A DNA stretch of 64,000 bases from Streptomyces sp. CBMA152. GTDB lineage: Bacteria > Actinomycetota > Actinomycetes > Streptomycetales > Streptomycetaceae. Numbering within the stretch: the stretch's first letter is position 1; each line of letters opens with the position of its first letter. This document shows, one piece after another, positions 31,913-40,357 of this stretch. A program made the position numbers and the translations under genes. Below the pieces are notes generated by a model. The model searched no databases, was not told where the DNA came from, and worked only from the letters and a program-made list of their open reading frames with translations. The stretch covers positions 424,052-488,051 of the forward strand of contig NZ_MECJ01000015.1 in NCBI RefSeq assembly GCF_014596475.1, in the 5' to 3' direction.

Positions 31913-32230
31913 ACCCTCCGGGGGTGGGTGGGGGTTGAGGTGGTTTTCCCGGGGGCTGCGCCCCCGGACCCCTGGGCGGGGGCTGCGCCCCTGCACCCCC
32001 TCGGGGCTGCGCCCCGGCCCCCGATTTGTCTGCGGATCGTGCTGGGTTGCTCGCGCAGTTCCCCGCGCCCCTAAGTGGGCCCTCCGGGCCCATCAAGGCC
32101 CGCGCCCCCAGGAGGGCCCGAAGGGCCCGCTTAAGGGGCGCGGGGAACTGCGCGACCAGCCCCCACCCGCCCGCAGCCATCAAGACCGGCCGCCCGCCCA
32201 GGGCTTTCGGGAAGGGGCGGGGTGGGGGAT
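31890..32230. repeat. Compound nested inverted repeat, copy 2 (expanded)
   Basis: Same elements as copy 1, but longer. The outer CCCCACCCCGCCC block is at the left and GGGAAGGGGCGGGGTGGGGG at the right. Three GGGGCTGCGCCCC-type hairpins follow one another at about 31950-32015. The inner arms are at 32051-32072 and 32134-32155 around two GGGCCC hairpins. It lies between the convergent aldehyde dehydrogenase and MerR genes, overlaps the last codons of the former and reaches the stop of the latter. Confidence 0.85.
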
Positions 32231-33054
32231 CAAACCCGAGCCACCGGCTCCTGCAGCTCCGTCACCCACCCCGTCTCGTCCTCCGGGCACTCCAGGGTGA
32301 CCTCCCGGGGATACGCCGTCGACTCGTAGCCATGGGTCTCGACCCAGTGCGCCAGGGTCTGGACGGTCGGCAGGACCGTGTTCATCGAACCCCGGTGCAC
32401 GATCGTCGCCGCCTGCGCGACCGCCGGGAGGTCATGGACGAGCAGGCCGTCCGTGTCCCGAGGGGCCGCCGCGACCTGCACACCCGCGTGGACGGTGATC
32501 GCGCCGCCGCCCGCAGGCGCGTCCTCGTACCACGCGATTCCCGGGCCCGTCGGGACGATGTCCGCCGACTTCAGGCGCTCGACCAGTTCGTCGTACAGCG
32601 GCCGGATCACCGGAGTGATGTGCCGCGGATCGAAACTCTCGGCGGTGCCGGTCAGTTCGGCCACCCGGACCGCCGGGATGCTCTTCAGGACTACGTCGTC
32701 GGTGGGCATGTGACCCTCGCTCTCGATCGACCGGAGCCTCGCCTCGACCTGGACCAGCCGGTCCGCCGCGGCCTGCATCGCCGCCTCCAGCTCGGCCCGC
32801 CGCAGCCGCAGCATGCCGCGCAGTTCCTCCGTACTCACCCGTTCGTCCAGGATCTCCCGTACCTGGGAGAGGGTGAGTCCGAGGTCCTTGAGCGCGATGA
32901 CGCGGTTCAGGCGGGCCAGCTGGGCGGCGGTGTAGAAGCGGTAGCCGGTGGCCGGGTCGACATGGGCCGGGCGCAGCAGGCCGGTGGCGTCGTAGTGGCG
33001 CAGCATCCGGACCGATACGCGGCCGTGCCGGGCGAAGTCTCCGATGGTGAACAT
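32230..33054 (-). CDS. MerR-family regulator with GyrI-like domain
   Basis: This 274-residue protein has an N-terminal MerR DNA-binding domain (FTIGDFARHGRVSVRMLRHYDATGLLRP, then TGYRFYTAAQLARL), a dimerisation coiled coil (about 80-115) and a C-terminal GyrI/BmrR-like effector domain (about 125-270, with WYEDAP and IVHRGSMNTVLPTVQTLAHWV). Such proteins sense hydrophobic cations or drugs. ATG 33054 was chosen for its GGAG six bases upstream. Its own promoter has the 19-base spacer typical of MerR control. No divergent target gene is next to it; the MFS exporter just upstream on the same strand is a possible target. Confidence 0.88.
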   Translation of the reverse strand: MFTIGDFARHGRVSVRMLRHYDATGLLRPAHVDPATGYRFYTAAQLARLNRVIALKDLGLTLSQVREILDERVSTEELRGMLRLRRAELEAAMQAAADRLVQVEARLRSIESEGHMPTDDVVLKSIPAVRVAELTGTAESFDPRHITPVIRPLYDELVERLKSADIVPTGPGIAWYEDAPAGGGAITVHAGVQVAAAPRDTDGLLVHDLPAVAQAATIVHRGSMNTVLPTVQTLAHWVETHGYESTAYPREVTLECPEDETGWVTELQEPVARV

Positions 33055-33064
33055 GATGTCTCCG

Positions 33065-33095
33065 AGTTCACTGCCTGACACGGTGTGAGGGTCAA
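33065..33095 (-). promoter_or_regulatory. MerR-type promoter with 19-base spacer
   Basis: On the minus strand TTGACC and TGAACT are 19 bases apart. The near-perfect dyad CCTCACA-CCG-TGTCAGG lies between them. Over-long spacing with a central dyad is the hallmark of promoters twisted by MerR proteins, so autoregulation is likely. Confidence 0.7.
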
Positions 33096-33135
33096 GTGCC
33101 CCGACCGGCGCGCCCGCCCGGGGCGCCCCCGCACG

Positions 33136-34533
33136 TTACTTCTTCCCCATCTTCACCCTCAGCGTCACCAGCACCGTCACCACGAACAGCCCCGCCGACA
33201 CCGCCAGGCTCACCCGCATCCCGGGGACGAATCCGCTGCCGCCCGCCACCAGCGCGCCCGACATCGCCACGCTCAGCGCGCCCGCGACCTGGCGGCCCGC
33301 GTTCAGTACCCCGGCCGCGAGACCGGCGCGCTCCTGGGGCAGGGCCTCCATCATCGCGGCGGTCAGCGCCGGGACGGACAGACCGCAGCCGAGCGCGAGG
33401 GGGATCATCAGGAACGCGGCGAGCAGGGTGGGCGTGTGCTCGTCGGGTACGAGCAGCAGGAGCAGGCCCGCGATGGCGACCAGCTGGCCGATCAGCATCG
33501 GGCGGCGCGGGCCGTAGCGGTTGGAGAGCTTGCCCGAGAGGACGTTCGTCAGCGGGATCAGGGCCGTCATCGGCAGGAACATCAGGCCCGCCGTCAGCGC
33601 CGACTCGCCCCGGGTGCGCTGGAAGTACAGGCTGAAGACGAAGATCACGCCGTAGAACGCCACGCTCGCCGCCGCGCCCACCGAGACCGCCAGCGCGACC
33701 GTCGGCGTACGGAACAGGCCCAGCGGGACGACCGGGTGGGCCGCGCGCGACTCGATCAGCAGGAACGCCACCGCCGCCACGATCGCGATCGCGCCCGCCG
33801 TCATCCGTACCGTGCCCTGCTCGATCACCGCGAAGGCGAGCGCGGCCAGCGCGACCACCGCTGTCAGCTGGCCCGGCAGGTCGAGCGGGGCCGGGCGGGG
33901 GGCCGTGCGCGGGGCGCGGGCCGTCAGGGCCAGGGCCGCCAGGCCCAGCGGCAGGTTGATGAAGAAGATCCCGCGCCAGTCCCACACGGTGGTCAGCGCG
34001 CCGCCCGCCACCGGGCCGAGCGCCACCGCCACCGAGCCGCCCGCCGCCCACAGCGCCACCGCGCGGGCCCGCCGGGCCGGATCGGGGTAGGCCTGGCGTA
34101 CGAGGGCGAGCGAGGCGGGCAGGACCACCGCGGCCGCCGTGCCCTGGATCGTACGGGCGCCGATCAGCACGCCCAGGTTCGGGGCGAGACCGCAGGCGAC
34201 GGAGGCGAGGGTGAAGACGACCGTGCCGAGCGCGTACGCCTTGGCCGAGCCGATCCGGTCCGCGAAGGCTCCGGTCGAGAGCATCAGGGCGGCGAAGGCC
34301 AGCGTGTAGGCGTCCACCACCCACTGCAGCCCGGACATCCCGCCGCCGAGGTCGGAGCCGATGGCGGGCAGGGCCACGTTCACCACGGACGCGTCGAGCG
34401 TGATCAGCGCGAAGCCGAGGAGGGCGGCGGCGAGGGTGACGCCGGGGGAGGAGGAACGGGGGGTCCGGGGTGCCTTGTGGTGCGCCAACTCGCGGTCTGC
34501 GGGGGCGGCTTGCGGTACGACGTTGGTTGACAT
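33136..34533 (-). CDS. DHA2-type MFS drug exporter
   Basis: This 465-residue permease has about 14 predicted membrane helices. DHA2 motifs are LDASVVNVALPAIGSDL in helix 1, LQWVVDAYTLAFAALML in helix 2, GAFADRIGSAKAYALG in the loop, and ALGPVAGGALT (motif C of exporters) in helix 5. It probably expels a small toxic molecule by proton antiport. It is divergent from a GlxA-type AraC regulator across a 70-base gap, so it is probably controlled by it. Confidence 0.85.
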   Translation of the reverse strand: MSTNVVPQAAPADRELAHHKAPRTPRSSSPGVTLAAALLGFALITLDASVVNVALPAIGSDLGGGMSGLQWVVDAYTLAFAALMLSTGAFADRIGSAKAYALGTVVFTLASVACGLAPNLGVLIGARTIQGTAAAVVLPASLALVRQAYPDPARRARAVALWAAGGSVAVALGPVAGGALTTVWDWRGIFFINLPLGLAALALTARAPRTAPRPAPLDLPGQLTAVVALAALAFAVIEQGTVRMTAGAIAIVAAVAFLLIESRAAHPVVPLGLFRTPTVALAVSVGAAASVAFYGVIFVFSLYFQRTRGESALTAGLMFLPMTALIPLTNVLSGKLSNRYGPRRPMLIGQLVAIAGLLLLLVPDEHTPTLLAAFLMIPLALGCGLSVPALTAAMMEALPQERAGLAAGVLNAGRQVAGALSVAMSGALVAGGSGFVPGMRVSLAVSAGLFVVTVLVTLRVKMGKK

Positions 34534-34603
34534 GCCCTCAGCTTGTCGGTCGCGCTCGGGTTACAGTAGTGACCTGAATGCCATGCATCCGGAGGTTCTG
34601 GCC

Positions 34604-35617
34604 ATGAGTGCCGCAGGTTCAGTGAGTCCCGAGGTTCCCGTGAGCGAGTCCGCCGCCTGGCGGCCGCACCGCCTCGTCGTCATCGCGCCGTCCCGGGTGT
34701 CGATGTTCAACCTCGCCATTCCCGAACTGCTCTTCGCGAAGGTGGAGATCGACGGCGCTCCCGGGTACGAGCTCACCGTCTGCACCCCGGAGCCGGGGCC
34801 CATCGCCACCACCGGCGGACTCGACCTCTACGTCAGCCGGGGGCTGGACGCCGTGGCGGACGCCGACACCGTGCTGGTCGCGGGCACCGGACAGCGGTAC
34901 CTGCCCGACCCGCGCACCGTCGAGGCGGTCCGGCGGGCCGGTGCCGAGGGCCGGCGGATCACCTCGATCTGCAGTGGCGCCTTCGTGCTCGCCGAGGCCG
35001 GACTGCTCGACGGGCGCAGCGCCACCACGTACTGGGAGCTCGCCGACGAGCTGCGCCTCCGCTATCCGGCCCTGGACCTGAAGGGCGACGTCCTCTATGT
35101 GGAGGACGGGAACGTGATGACGTCCTCCGGGTACGCGGCCGGGATCGACATGTGCCTGCACATCATCCGTACCGACTACGGCGCCGCCGTCGCCAACCAG
35201 GTGGCCAGGGCCGCGCTCGTCCCGCCGGTGCGGCCCGGCGGGCAGACCCAGTTCACCCAGACCCCGCTGCCCGCCGAGCGGGGAGTGGTCTGCGCCGACA
35301 CCCGGGGCTGGGCGATGCGCAACCTCGACAAGCCGCTCACGCTGACGGACCTCGCCCGGCACGCGGGCGTGAGCGTGCGCACGCTGACCCGGCGCTTCCA
35401 CGCCGAGAGCGGTGTCAGCCCGCTCCAGTGGCTGCTGCACCAGCGCATCGAGCGGGCCAAGGAGCTCCTGGAGACCACCACGCTCGGCATGGACCAGATC
35501 GCCGAGGCCAGCGGCCTGGGCAGCGCCGACTCGCTCCGCGCCCACCTGGTCCGCCGCACCGGCCTCACCCCGAGTTCCTACCGGGCCACCTTCAACCAGC
35601 TGGAGGGCGCGCGCTGA
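34604..35617 (+). CDS. GlxA-type AraC-family regulator
   Basis: This 337-residue protein has an N-terminal DJ-1/PfpI-like domain (about 20-190: RLVVIAPSRVSMFNLAIPELLF, ITSICSGAFVLAEAGLL with the nucleophile-elbow Cys, and VMTSSGYAAGIDMCLHII) and a C-terminal AraC double HTH (about 220-325: LTLTDLARHAGVSVRTLTRRF, MDQIAEASGLGSADSLRAHL). ATG 34604 has GGAGG eight bases upstream. It is divergent from the DHA2 exporter gene, which is its likely target. The signal sensed is unknown. Confidence 0.88.
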   Translation: MSAAGSVSPEVPVSESAAWRPHRLVVIAPSRVSMFNLAIPELLFAKVEIDGAPGYELTVCTPEPGPIATTGGLDLYVSRGLDAVADADTVLVAGTGQRYLPDPRTVEAVRRAGAEGRRITSICSGAFVLAEAGLLDGRSATTYWELADELRLRYPALDLKGDVLYVEDGNVMTSSGYAAGIDMCLHIIRTDYGAAVANQVARAALVPPVRPGGQTQFTQTPLPAERGVVCADTRGWAMRNLDKPLTLTDLARHAGVSVRTLTRRFHAESGVSPLQWLLHQRIERAKELLETTTLGMDQIAEASGLGSADSLRAHLVRRTGLTPSSYRATFNQLEGAR

Positions 35618-35727
35618 CCGGTGGGAATGGGCGGGAATGCGCAGGCGGCCGCCATAGTTGCAGTACTTGAAAGTCATACAAAGTTGGGGTCGAGATCGAG
35701 CCCGTGACCGAGTCGGAGAGAAGTGAC

Positions 35728-36447
35728 ATGCGCGTCGAGATCTGGAGCGACATCGCCTGCCCCTGGTGCTACATAGGCAAGGCCCGCTTCGAGAAGGGCC
35801 TGGCGGAGTTCGCCCACCGCGACGACATCGAGGTGGTGCACCGTTCCTTCGAGCTCGACCCGAACCGCCCGAAGGGCGACGTCGGCCCGGTGATCCCGAT
35901 GCTGGCCAAGAAGTACGGCCGCACCCTGGACGAGGCCCGGGGCATGGAGGAGCACGTCGCCTCCAACGCGCGCGCCGAGGGGCTCGGCTACCTCACCGAG
36001 GGCCGCGACCACGGCAACACCTTCGACATCCACCGCCTCCTGCACCTGGCCAAGGCGCGCGGCCGCCAGGACGCGCTGCTCGACCTGGCCTACCGGGCCA
36101 ACTTCGCCGAGGAGCGCTCCGTCTTCGACGCCGAGGTCCTGGTCGAGCTCGCCGTGGAGGCGGGCCTCGACGCGGACGAGGTGCGCGGTGTGCTCGCCGA
36201 CGAGAGCGCGTACGCCGACGAGGTGCGGGCGGACGAGGCCGAGGCCGCCGCCCTTGGCGCCAACGCCGTGCCGTTCTTCGTCGTCGACCGCAAGTACGGC
36301 ATCTCCGGCGGCCAGCCCGCCGAGGTCTTCACCCAGGCTCTTGAGCAGGCATGGCAGGAGCACCGCCCGGTCCTCGCGACCCTCGGTACCGCGCCCGCCG
36401 AGGGCGAGGTCTGCGGCCCGGAGGGCTGCGAGGTCCCGCGCGCGTAA
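35728..36447 (+). CDS. DsbA-family (FrnE-like) thioredoxin-fold oxidoreductase
   Basis: This 239-residue cytoplasmic protein has the CPWC active site (Cys11-Cys14) in SDIACPWCYIG, the helical insert typical of FrnE/polyketide-associated DsbA proteins, and the cis-Pro loop NAVPFFVVDRKYGISGGQP. It lacks a signal peptide. A C-terminal CGPEGC motif adds a possible second redox or metal pair. ATG 35728 was chosen because GGAG lies eight bases upstream. It may act in thiol-disulfide exchange, perhaps with mycothiol. It stands upstream of a class V aminotransferase-fold gene with a 140-base gap. Confidence 0.85.
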   Translation: MRVEIWSDIACPWCYIGKARFEKGLAEFAHRDDIEVVHRSFELDPNRPKGDVGPVIPMLAKKYGRTLDEARGMEEHVASNARAEGLGYLTEGRDHGNTFDIHRLLHLAKARGRQDALLDLAYRANFAEERSVFDAEVLVELAVEAGLDADEVRGVLADESAYADEVRADEAEAAALGANAVPFFVVDRKYGISGGQPAEVFTQALEQAWQEHRPVLATLGTAPAEGEVCGPEGCEVPRA

Positions 36448-36587
36448 CGCGTACGCGCCGCCGAGGCGCACGCGTTCGCCCGATGGGCTCATCGGGCCCA
36501 ACGAGTAAGCAGTCCTTGATGGTTCCCCTCAGCCCTTGTTGATCGACATTGATTGACCCGGGGCCGAGGGGGACGCAGGGTGGGATC

Positions 36588-37643
36588 ATGGAGATCCTGA
36601 AGCGCCTGGCGGGCGACGAGTTCGCACCCGAGACGACGTACCTGAACACTTCCAGCACCGGGCTGCTGCCCCGGCGGGCCGTCGAGGCCATCACCCGGCT
36701 CGCCGGGCAGAACGCGGCGGGCACCCGGCTGGGCGCGGGCGGCTTCGAGCAGCCCAACGCCGCACGGGCCTCCTTCGCCCGGCTCACCGGGGTCGGCGTC
36801 GACCGGGTCGCGCTCGGCTCCTCGGTCACCGTCCATGTCGCACTGATCGCCCACTCCCTGCCCGCCGGGGCCGAAGTCCTCGCCCCCGAGGGTGAGTTCG
36901 CCTCGGTCGTCCAGCCGTTCGCGGTCCGCGGCGACCTCAAGATGCGGTACGTCCCGCTGGAGTCGCTGGCCGAGGCGGTACGGCCCGGCACCGCGCTCGT
37001 CGCCTTCTCCTCCGTCCAGTCGTCCGACGGCCGGATCGCGGACCTCGCGGCCGTACGGGAGGCGGCGGCCGCGCACGGGGCCCGTACGCTCCTCGACGCC
37101 AGCCAGTCGGCGGGCTGGCTGCCGCTGGACGCGGGCGCGTACGACTACACGGTCACCGCCGGGTTCAAGTTCCTGACGTGCCCGCGCGGCATCTCGTTCC
37201 TCACTGTCACCGAGGAGGCGCAGGAGCACCTGGCGCCGCTGCACTCGGGGTGGTTCGCCGCCGAGGATCTGAGCGACAACTACGGCCCGGTGCGCGAACT
37301 CGCCGCCTCCGCGCGGCGGTACGACGAGCCGGGCTCGTTCCTGTCGTCCTACGGGGCCGAGCAGTCGCTCGCGCTGCTCGAAGAGGTGGGCATCGACGCG
37401 GTGCACGCCCATAACCGGGCCCTCGCGGACCGACTGCGGGCCGGGCTCGCCGACCTCGGCCACCGGTCGGTCGCCGACGACTCGGCGGTCGTCGCGGTGC
37501 CGGGCCTGGGCGGCGTCCAGCCGGAGCTGCTGCGGGCCGGGGTGTACAGCTCCGCCCGGGGCGGCAACCTCCGCCTCGCCGTCCACCTCTACAACTCCTC
37601 GGCGGACGTGGACCGGGCCCTGGACGTCCTGTCCGCCATGTGA
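36588..37643 (+). CDS. PLP-dependent aminotransferase class V fold protein
   Basis: This 351-residue enzyme is of the cysteine-desulfurase/isopenicillin-N-epimerase-like class V group. Features are TTYLNTSSTGLLPRR at the N-terminus, VALGSSVTVHVAL, FSSVQSSDGRI, the LLDASQSAGWLPLD acid region, and the PLP Lys in TVTAGFKFLTCPRG. The substrate is unknown. ATG 36588 follows GGGTGGG. The next gene starts close to, or overlaps, its stop, depending on the start chosen. It is not near iron-sulfur genes, so a role in sulfur delivery is unlikely. Confidence 0.8.
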   Translation: MEILKRLAGDEFAPETTYLNTSSTGLLPRRAVEAITRLAGQNAAGTRLGAGGFEQPNAARASFARLTGVGVDRVALGSSVTVHVALIAHSLPAGAEVLAPEGEFASVVQPFAVRGDLKMRYVPLESLAEAVRPGTALVAFSSVQSSDGRIADLAAVREAAAAHGARTLLDASQSAGWLPLDAGAYDYTVTAGFKFLTCPRGISFLTVTEEAQEHLAPLHSGWFAAEDLSDNYGPVRELAASARRYDEPGSFLSSYGAEQSLALLEEVGIDAVHAHNRALADRLRAGLADLGHRSVADDSAVVAVPGLGGVQPELLRAGVYSSARGGNLRLAVHLYNSSADVDRALDVLSAM

Positions 37644-37702
37644 CCTCCCGCACCACCGATATCCAGTGGTCGCGGCCCGGTCCCACAGGGGAGGATCGGG
37701 CC

Positions 37703-38404
37703 GTGATCATGGACAGCGAGAACGAGGTACGGGTGCGCGCGGCCGCCCGCAACAACGCCGAGTGGTGCGCGGCCCTGTGCCGGGCGCACGGCATCACCGG
37801 CGAGGCGGGCCCGTACGCCTGGACCAGCCCGCGCCGCACCCCGCCGCTCTATCCGGACGCGGTCACCCTCGCCCCCGACGCCTCCCCGCGCGAGATCGTC
37901 GGGCGGATCGACGCCTCGCCGGGCGCCTCGGTCAAGGACAGCTTCGCCACCCTGGACCTGACGGACGAGGGCTTCGAGGTGCTGTTCGGCGCCGAGTGGA
38001 TCCACCGGCCCGCGCCCGAGGCGGCCGACCCCGGCTGGGAACTCGTGCGTACGGAAGGTGAGTTGGCGCGCTGGGAGGATGCCTGGGCGGGCGGGGAGGG
38101 CGACGGGCTGTTCCCGGCCGCGCTGCTCGCCGACGAGGACCAGCTGTTCCTCGCGGCCCGGGACGCGGGCGGTGCGATCGTCGCGGGCGCCATAGCCACC
38201 CGCAGCGAGACGGTGGCCGGGGTCTCCAACCTCTTCGCGGCCGACGGCGACCTCGACACGGCCTGGGCCGGGTGCCTCGCCTCACTGGCGCGGCACTGGC
38301 CCGGCCTGCCGGTCGTCGGCTACGAGAGCGGCGACGACCTGGCGGCCGCCGTCCGCGCCGGGTTCACCCCGGTCGGCGAGCTCAGGATCTGGCTGCGTCA
38401 CTGA
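37703..38404 (+). CDS. GNAT-like acetyltransferase domain protein
   Basis: This 233-residue protein has a weak GNAT fold. The N-terminal half (NNAEWCAALCRAHG, AYAWTSPRRTPPLYPD) is unassigned and the C-terminal half contains DLTDEGFEVLFGAEWIHR, QLFLAARDAGGAIVAGAIATR and a final VGYESGDDLAAAVRAGFTPVGELRIW. These resemble GNAT strands and the final helix-strand. GTG 37703 has GGGGAGG eight bases upstream; GTG 37640 would overlap the aminotransferase stop. It overlaps the convergent next gene by 23 bases. Substrate unknown. Confidence 0.65.
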   Translation: MIMDSENEVRVRAAARNNAEWCAALCRAHGITGEAGPYAWTSPRRTPPLYPDAVTLAPDASPREIVGRIDASPGASVKDSFATLDLTDEGFEVLFGAEWIHRPAPEAADPGWELVRTEGELARWEDAWAGGEGDGLFPAALLADEDQLFLAARDAGGAIVAGAIATRSETVAGVSNLFAADGDLDTAWAGCLASLARHWPGLPVVGYESGDDLAAAVRAGFTPVGELRIWLRH

Positions 38405-39041
38405 GCGGTTCGCCGTACCAGCGCCAGGAGTCCTGGTGCGGCAGGTCCGCCAGCTCCGCCCGGCCGGTGGCCCACAGCAGCACCCGCCACCGGTCCGGAT
38501 CCGCCGGCACCTCGCGGAACAGCCGCGCGAGCACCCGGTCGCACAGTCCCAGCGGCGGCGCCCAGGCGATGCCGAGACCCTGCGCCACGTCATAGGTGTG
38601 CAGCAGGGTCTCGACGATGCCCATCGCCGCGAACCCCTCCGGGTCCGAGATGCCGAAGGTGTGGTGGGCCCGCACGTCCGGGGACGCGGTGCGGACCATC
38701 GCGGTCAGCAGCGCCCCGCTCGCCTCCAGGGTCTGGAGCAGCCCGGCGGGCCCGGCCGCGCGGTCCGCGTGCACCGCGTTGCGCGGCCCGCCGGGACGTT
38801 TCGCCTCCCACAGGTACGGGACGTCGCCGTCGAGCGGCGGCTGCTGCGGGCCGAGCTGCACGGCGTACGCGAACAGGTCGTCCGACAGATGCTCGACGGT
38901 CTCCCAGCAGTCCCAGTCCAGCGAGCCGGCCGGCACGCTCCAGTCCCCGGCGAGCCCGGCCCGCAGCGCGGTGACCGAGAGCCGCACGGAGTGTTCGACA
39001 TCGGCCGCGGTGACGGGGGTCCGGGACGTTTCATCAGACAT
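38382..39041 (-). CDS. Maleylpyruvate isomerase / DinB-like family protein
   Basis: This 219-residue helical protein fits the mycothiol-dependent maleylpyruvate isomerase/DinB superfamily: SVRLSVTALRAGL, WDCWETVEHLSDDLFAYAVQL (the His usually binding metal), and ETLLHTYDVAQGLGIAW with the second His/Asp pair. A C-terminal domain with VLLWATGRAEL is typical of actinobacterial members. It may transfer or use mycothiol. ATG 39041 is the only start giving a clean N-terminus. It lies beside ectD on the same strand, but the gene order suggests it only neighbours the ectoine operon. Confidence 0.75.
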   Translation of the reverse strand: MSDETSRTPVTAADVEHSVRLSVTALRAGLAGDWSVPAGSLDWDCWETVEHLSDDLFAYAVQLGPQQPPLDGDVPYLWEAKRPGGPRNAVHADRAAGPAGLLQTLEASGALLTAMVRTASPDVRAHHTFGISDPEGFAAMGIVETLLHTYDVAQGLGIAWAPPLGLCDRVLARLFREVPADPDRWRVLLWATGRAELADLPHQDSWRWYGEPLSDAARS

Positions 39042-39063
39042 GGAGCGACCGTACCAACGATCA

Positions 39064-39918
39064 TCACCGCACCGGCGTGAAGTCCCTCGCGCCGATGAAC
39101 TCCGGTCGCCTGATCGGGGCCGCGAAGGGCTCGACCGCGGCGTTCTCCACGCTGTTGAAGACGATGAAGACATTGCTGCGCGGATACGGGGTGATGTTGT
39201 CCCCCGAGCCGTGCATGCAGTTGCAGTCGAACCAGGTCGCCGAGCCCGCGCGGCCGGTGAAGAGCCGGATCCCGTGCCGGTCCGCCATCTTCGTCAGCGC
39301 CTCGTCGGACGGCGTGCCCGCGTCCTGCATCTGCAGCGACTTCTTGTAGTTGTCCTGCGGCGTGGCACCCGCGCAGCCCAGGAAGTCCCGGTGCGAGCCG
39401 GGCATGATCATGAGGCCGCCGTTGGTGTCGTGGTTCTCGGTGAGCGCGATCGACACCGAGACGGTCCGCATGTTCGCCAGGCCGTCCTCGGCGTGCCAGG
39501 TCTCGAAGTCCGAGTGCCAGTAGAAGCCCGAAGCGCCGAACCCCGGCTTGACGTTGATGCGCGACTGGTGGACGTACACGTCCGAGCCGAGGATGCGCCG
39601 GGCGGTGCCGACCACGCGCTCGTCGCGGACCAGGCCCGCGAAGATCTCGCTGATCCGGTGCACCTCGAAGACGGAGCGCACCGCGCCGGACTGCGGCTCG
39701 GTGATCGCCCGCTCGTCCGCGCGCACCGCCGGATCGGCGATCAGACGGTCCAACTCACGTCGGTAGAAGCCGACTTCGTCGTCCGCGAGCAGCTGGTCGA
39801 CGGTGAGGAAGCCGTCCTGCTCGTACGATTCCAGCCCGGTGGAGGGGCCCCAGACGACGGGGTCCTGGCGCGGGGTGACGACTTCGGTGGCACCACGGGT
39901 GGGGTACAGGTCCGGCAT
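39064..39918 (-). CDS. ectD: Ectoine hydroxylase EctD
   Basis: This 284-residue Fe(II)/2-oxoglutarate dioxygenase hydroxylates ectoine at C5. It has the signature YWHSDFETWHAEDGL containing His135 and Asp137, the distal His236 in CMHGSGDN, and the oxoglutarate-binding Arg in YPRSNVF. These residues match characterised EctD enzymes. It is the last gene of ectABCD and starts three bases after ectC. Expression with ectABC is expected under salt or heat stress. Confidence 0.95.
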   Translation of the reverse strand: MPDLYPTRGATEVVTPRQDPVVWGPSTGLESYEQDGFLTVDQLLADDEVGFYRRELDRLIADPAVRADERAITEPQSGAVRSVFEVHRISEIFAGLVRDERVVGTARRILGSDVYVHQSRINVKPGFGASGFYWHSDFETWHAEDGLANMRTVSVSIALTENHDTNGGLMIMPGSHRDFLGCAGATPQDNYKKSLQMQDAGTPSDEALTKMADRHGIRLFTGRAGSATWFDCNCMHGSGDNITPYPRSNVFIVFNSVENAAVEPFAAPIRRPEFIGARDFTPVR

Positions 39919-39921
39919 GGC

Positions 39922-40320
39922 TCAGGCCTCCTCGGTCAGCAGCGGGTAGACACCGTTCTCGTCGTGGTCCTCCCGTCCCGTGACGGGCGGGTTGAAGACG
40001 CAGATGCACCGGAAGTCGGTCTTGGGGCGCAGGGTGTGCCGCTCATGGCCGTTGAGCAGGTACATCGTGCCCGGCGCGATCCAGTGGGTCTCGCCGCTCT
40101 CGTGGTCGGTGAGCTCGGCCTCGCCCTCGACGCAGAGCACGGCCTCGATGTGGTTGGCGTACCACATGGACGTCTCCGTACCGGCGTACAGAACCGTCTC
40201 GTGCAGGGAGAAGCCGACCTTCTCCTTGGCGAGCACGATCCGCTTGCTCTCCCAGGTGCCGGAGGCGGCCCGGACATGGCGGTCGGTGTTCTCGATGTCC
40301 TTCAACGAACGGACTATCAC
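39922..40320 (-). CDS. ectC: L-ectoine synthase EctC
   Basis: This 132-residue cupin cyclises N-gamma-acetyl-diaminobutyrate to ectoine. Typical features are MIVRSLKDIENTDRHV at the start, WESKRIVLAKEKVGFSLHET, MWYANHIEAVLCVEGE and the GTMYLLNGHERHTLR region with the cupin metal-binding residues. Length and sequence are fully standard. It lies 37 bases after ectB and three before ectD. Confidence 0.96.
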   Translation of the reverse strand: MIVRSLKDIENTDRHVRAASGTWESKRIVLAKEKVGFSLHETVLYAGTETSMWYANHIEAVLCVEGEAELTDHESGETHWIAPGTMYLLNGHERHTLRPKTDFRCICVFNPPVTGREDHDENGVYPLLTEEA

Positions 40321-40357
40321 GGTGGGGTGGCGCCTTTCTTGTGGGGGGAAAGGGGGG

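Noticed and set aside
30188..31996. 602-codon leftward frame across the aldehyde dehydrogenase gene
   Set aside because: Antisense shadow of a clear ALDH with all catalytic residues in the other frame.
33092..34324. Long leftward open frame of 410 codons inside the DHA2 exporter gene
   Set aside because: It overlaps the well-supported exporter frame, has Gly/Arg-rich translation without family motifs, and is explained by GC-rich third positions.
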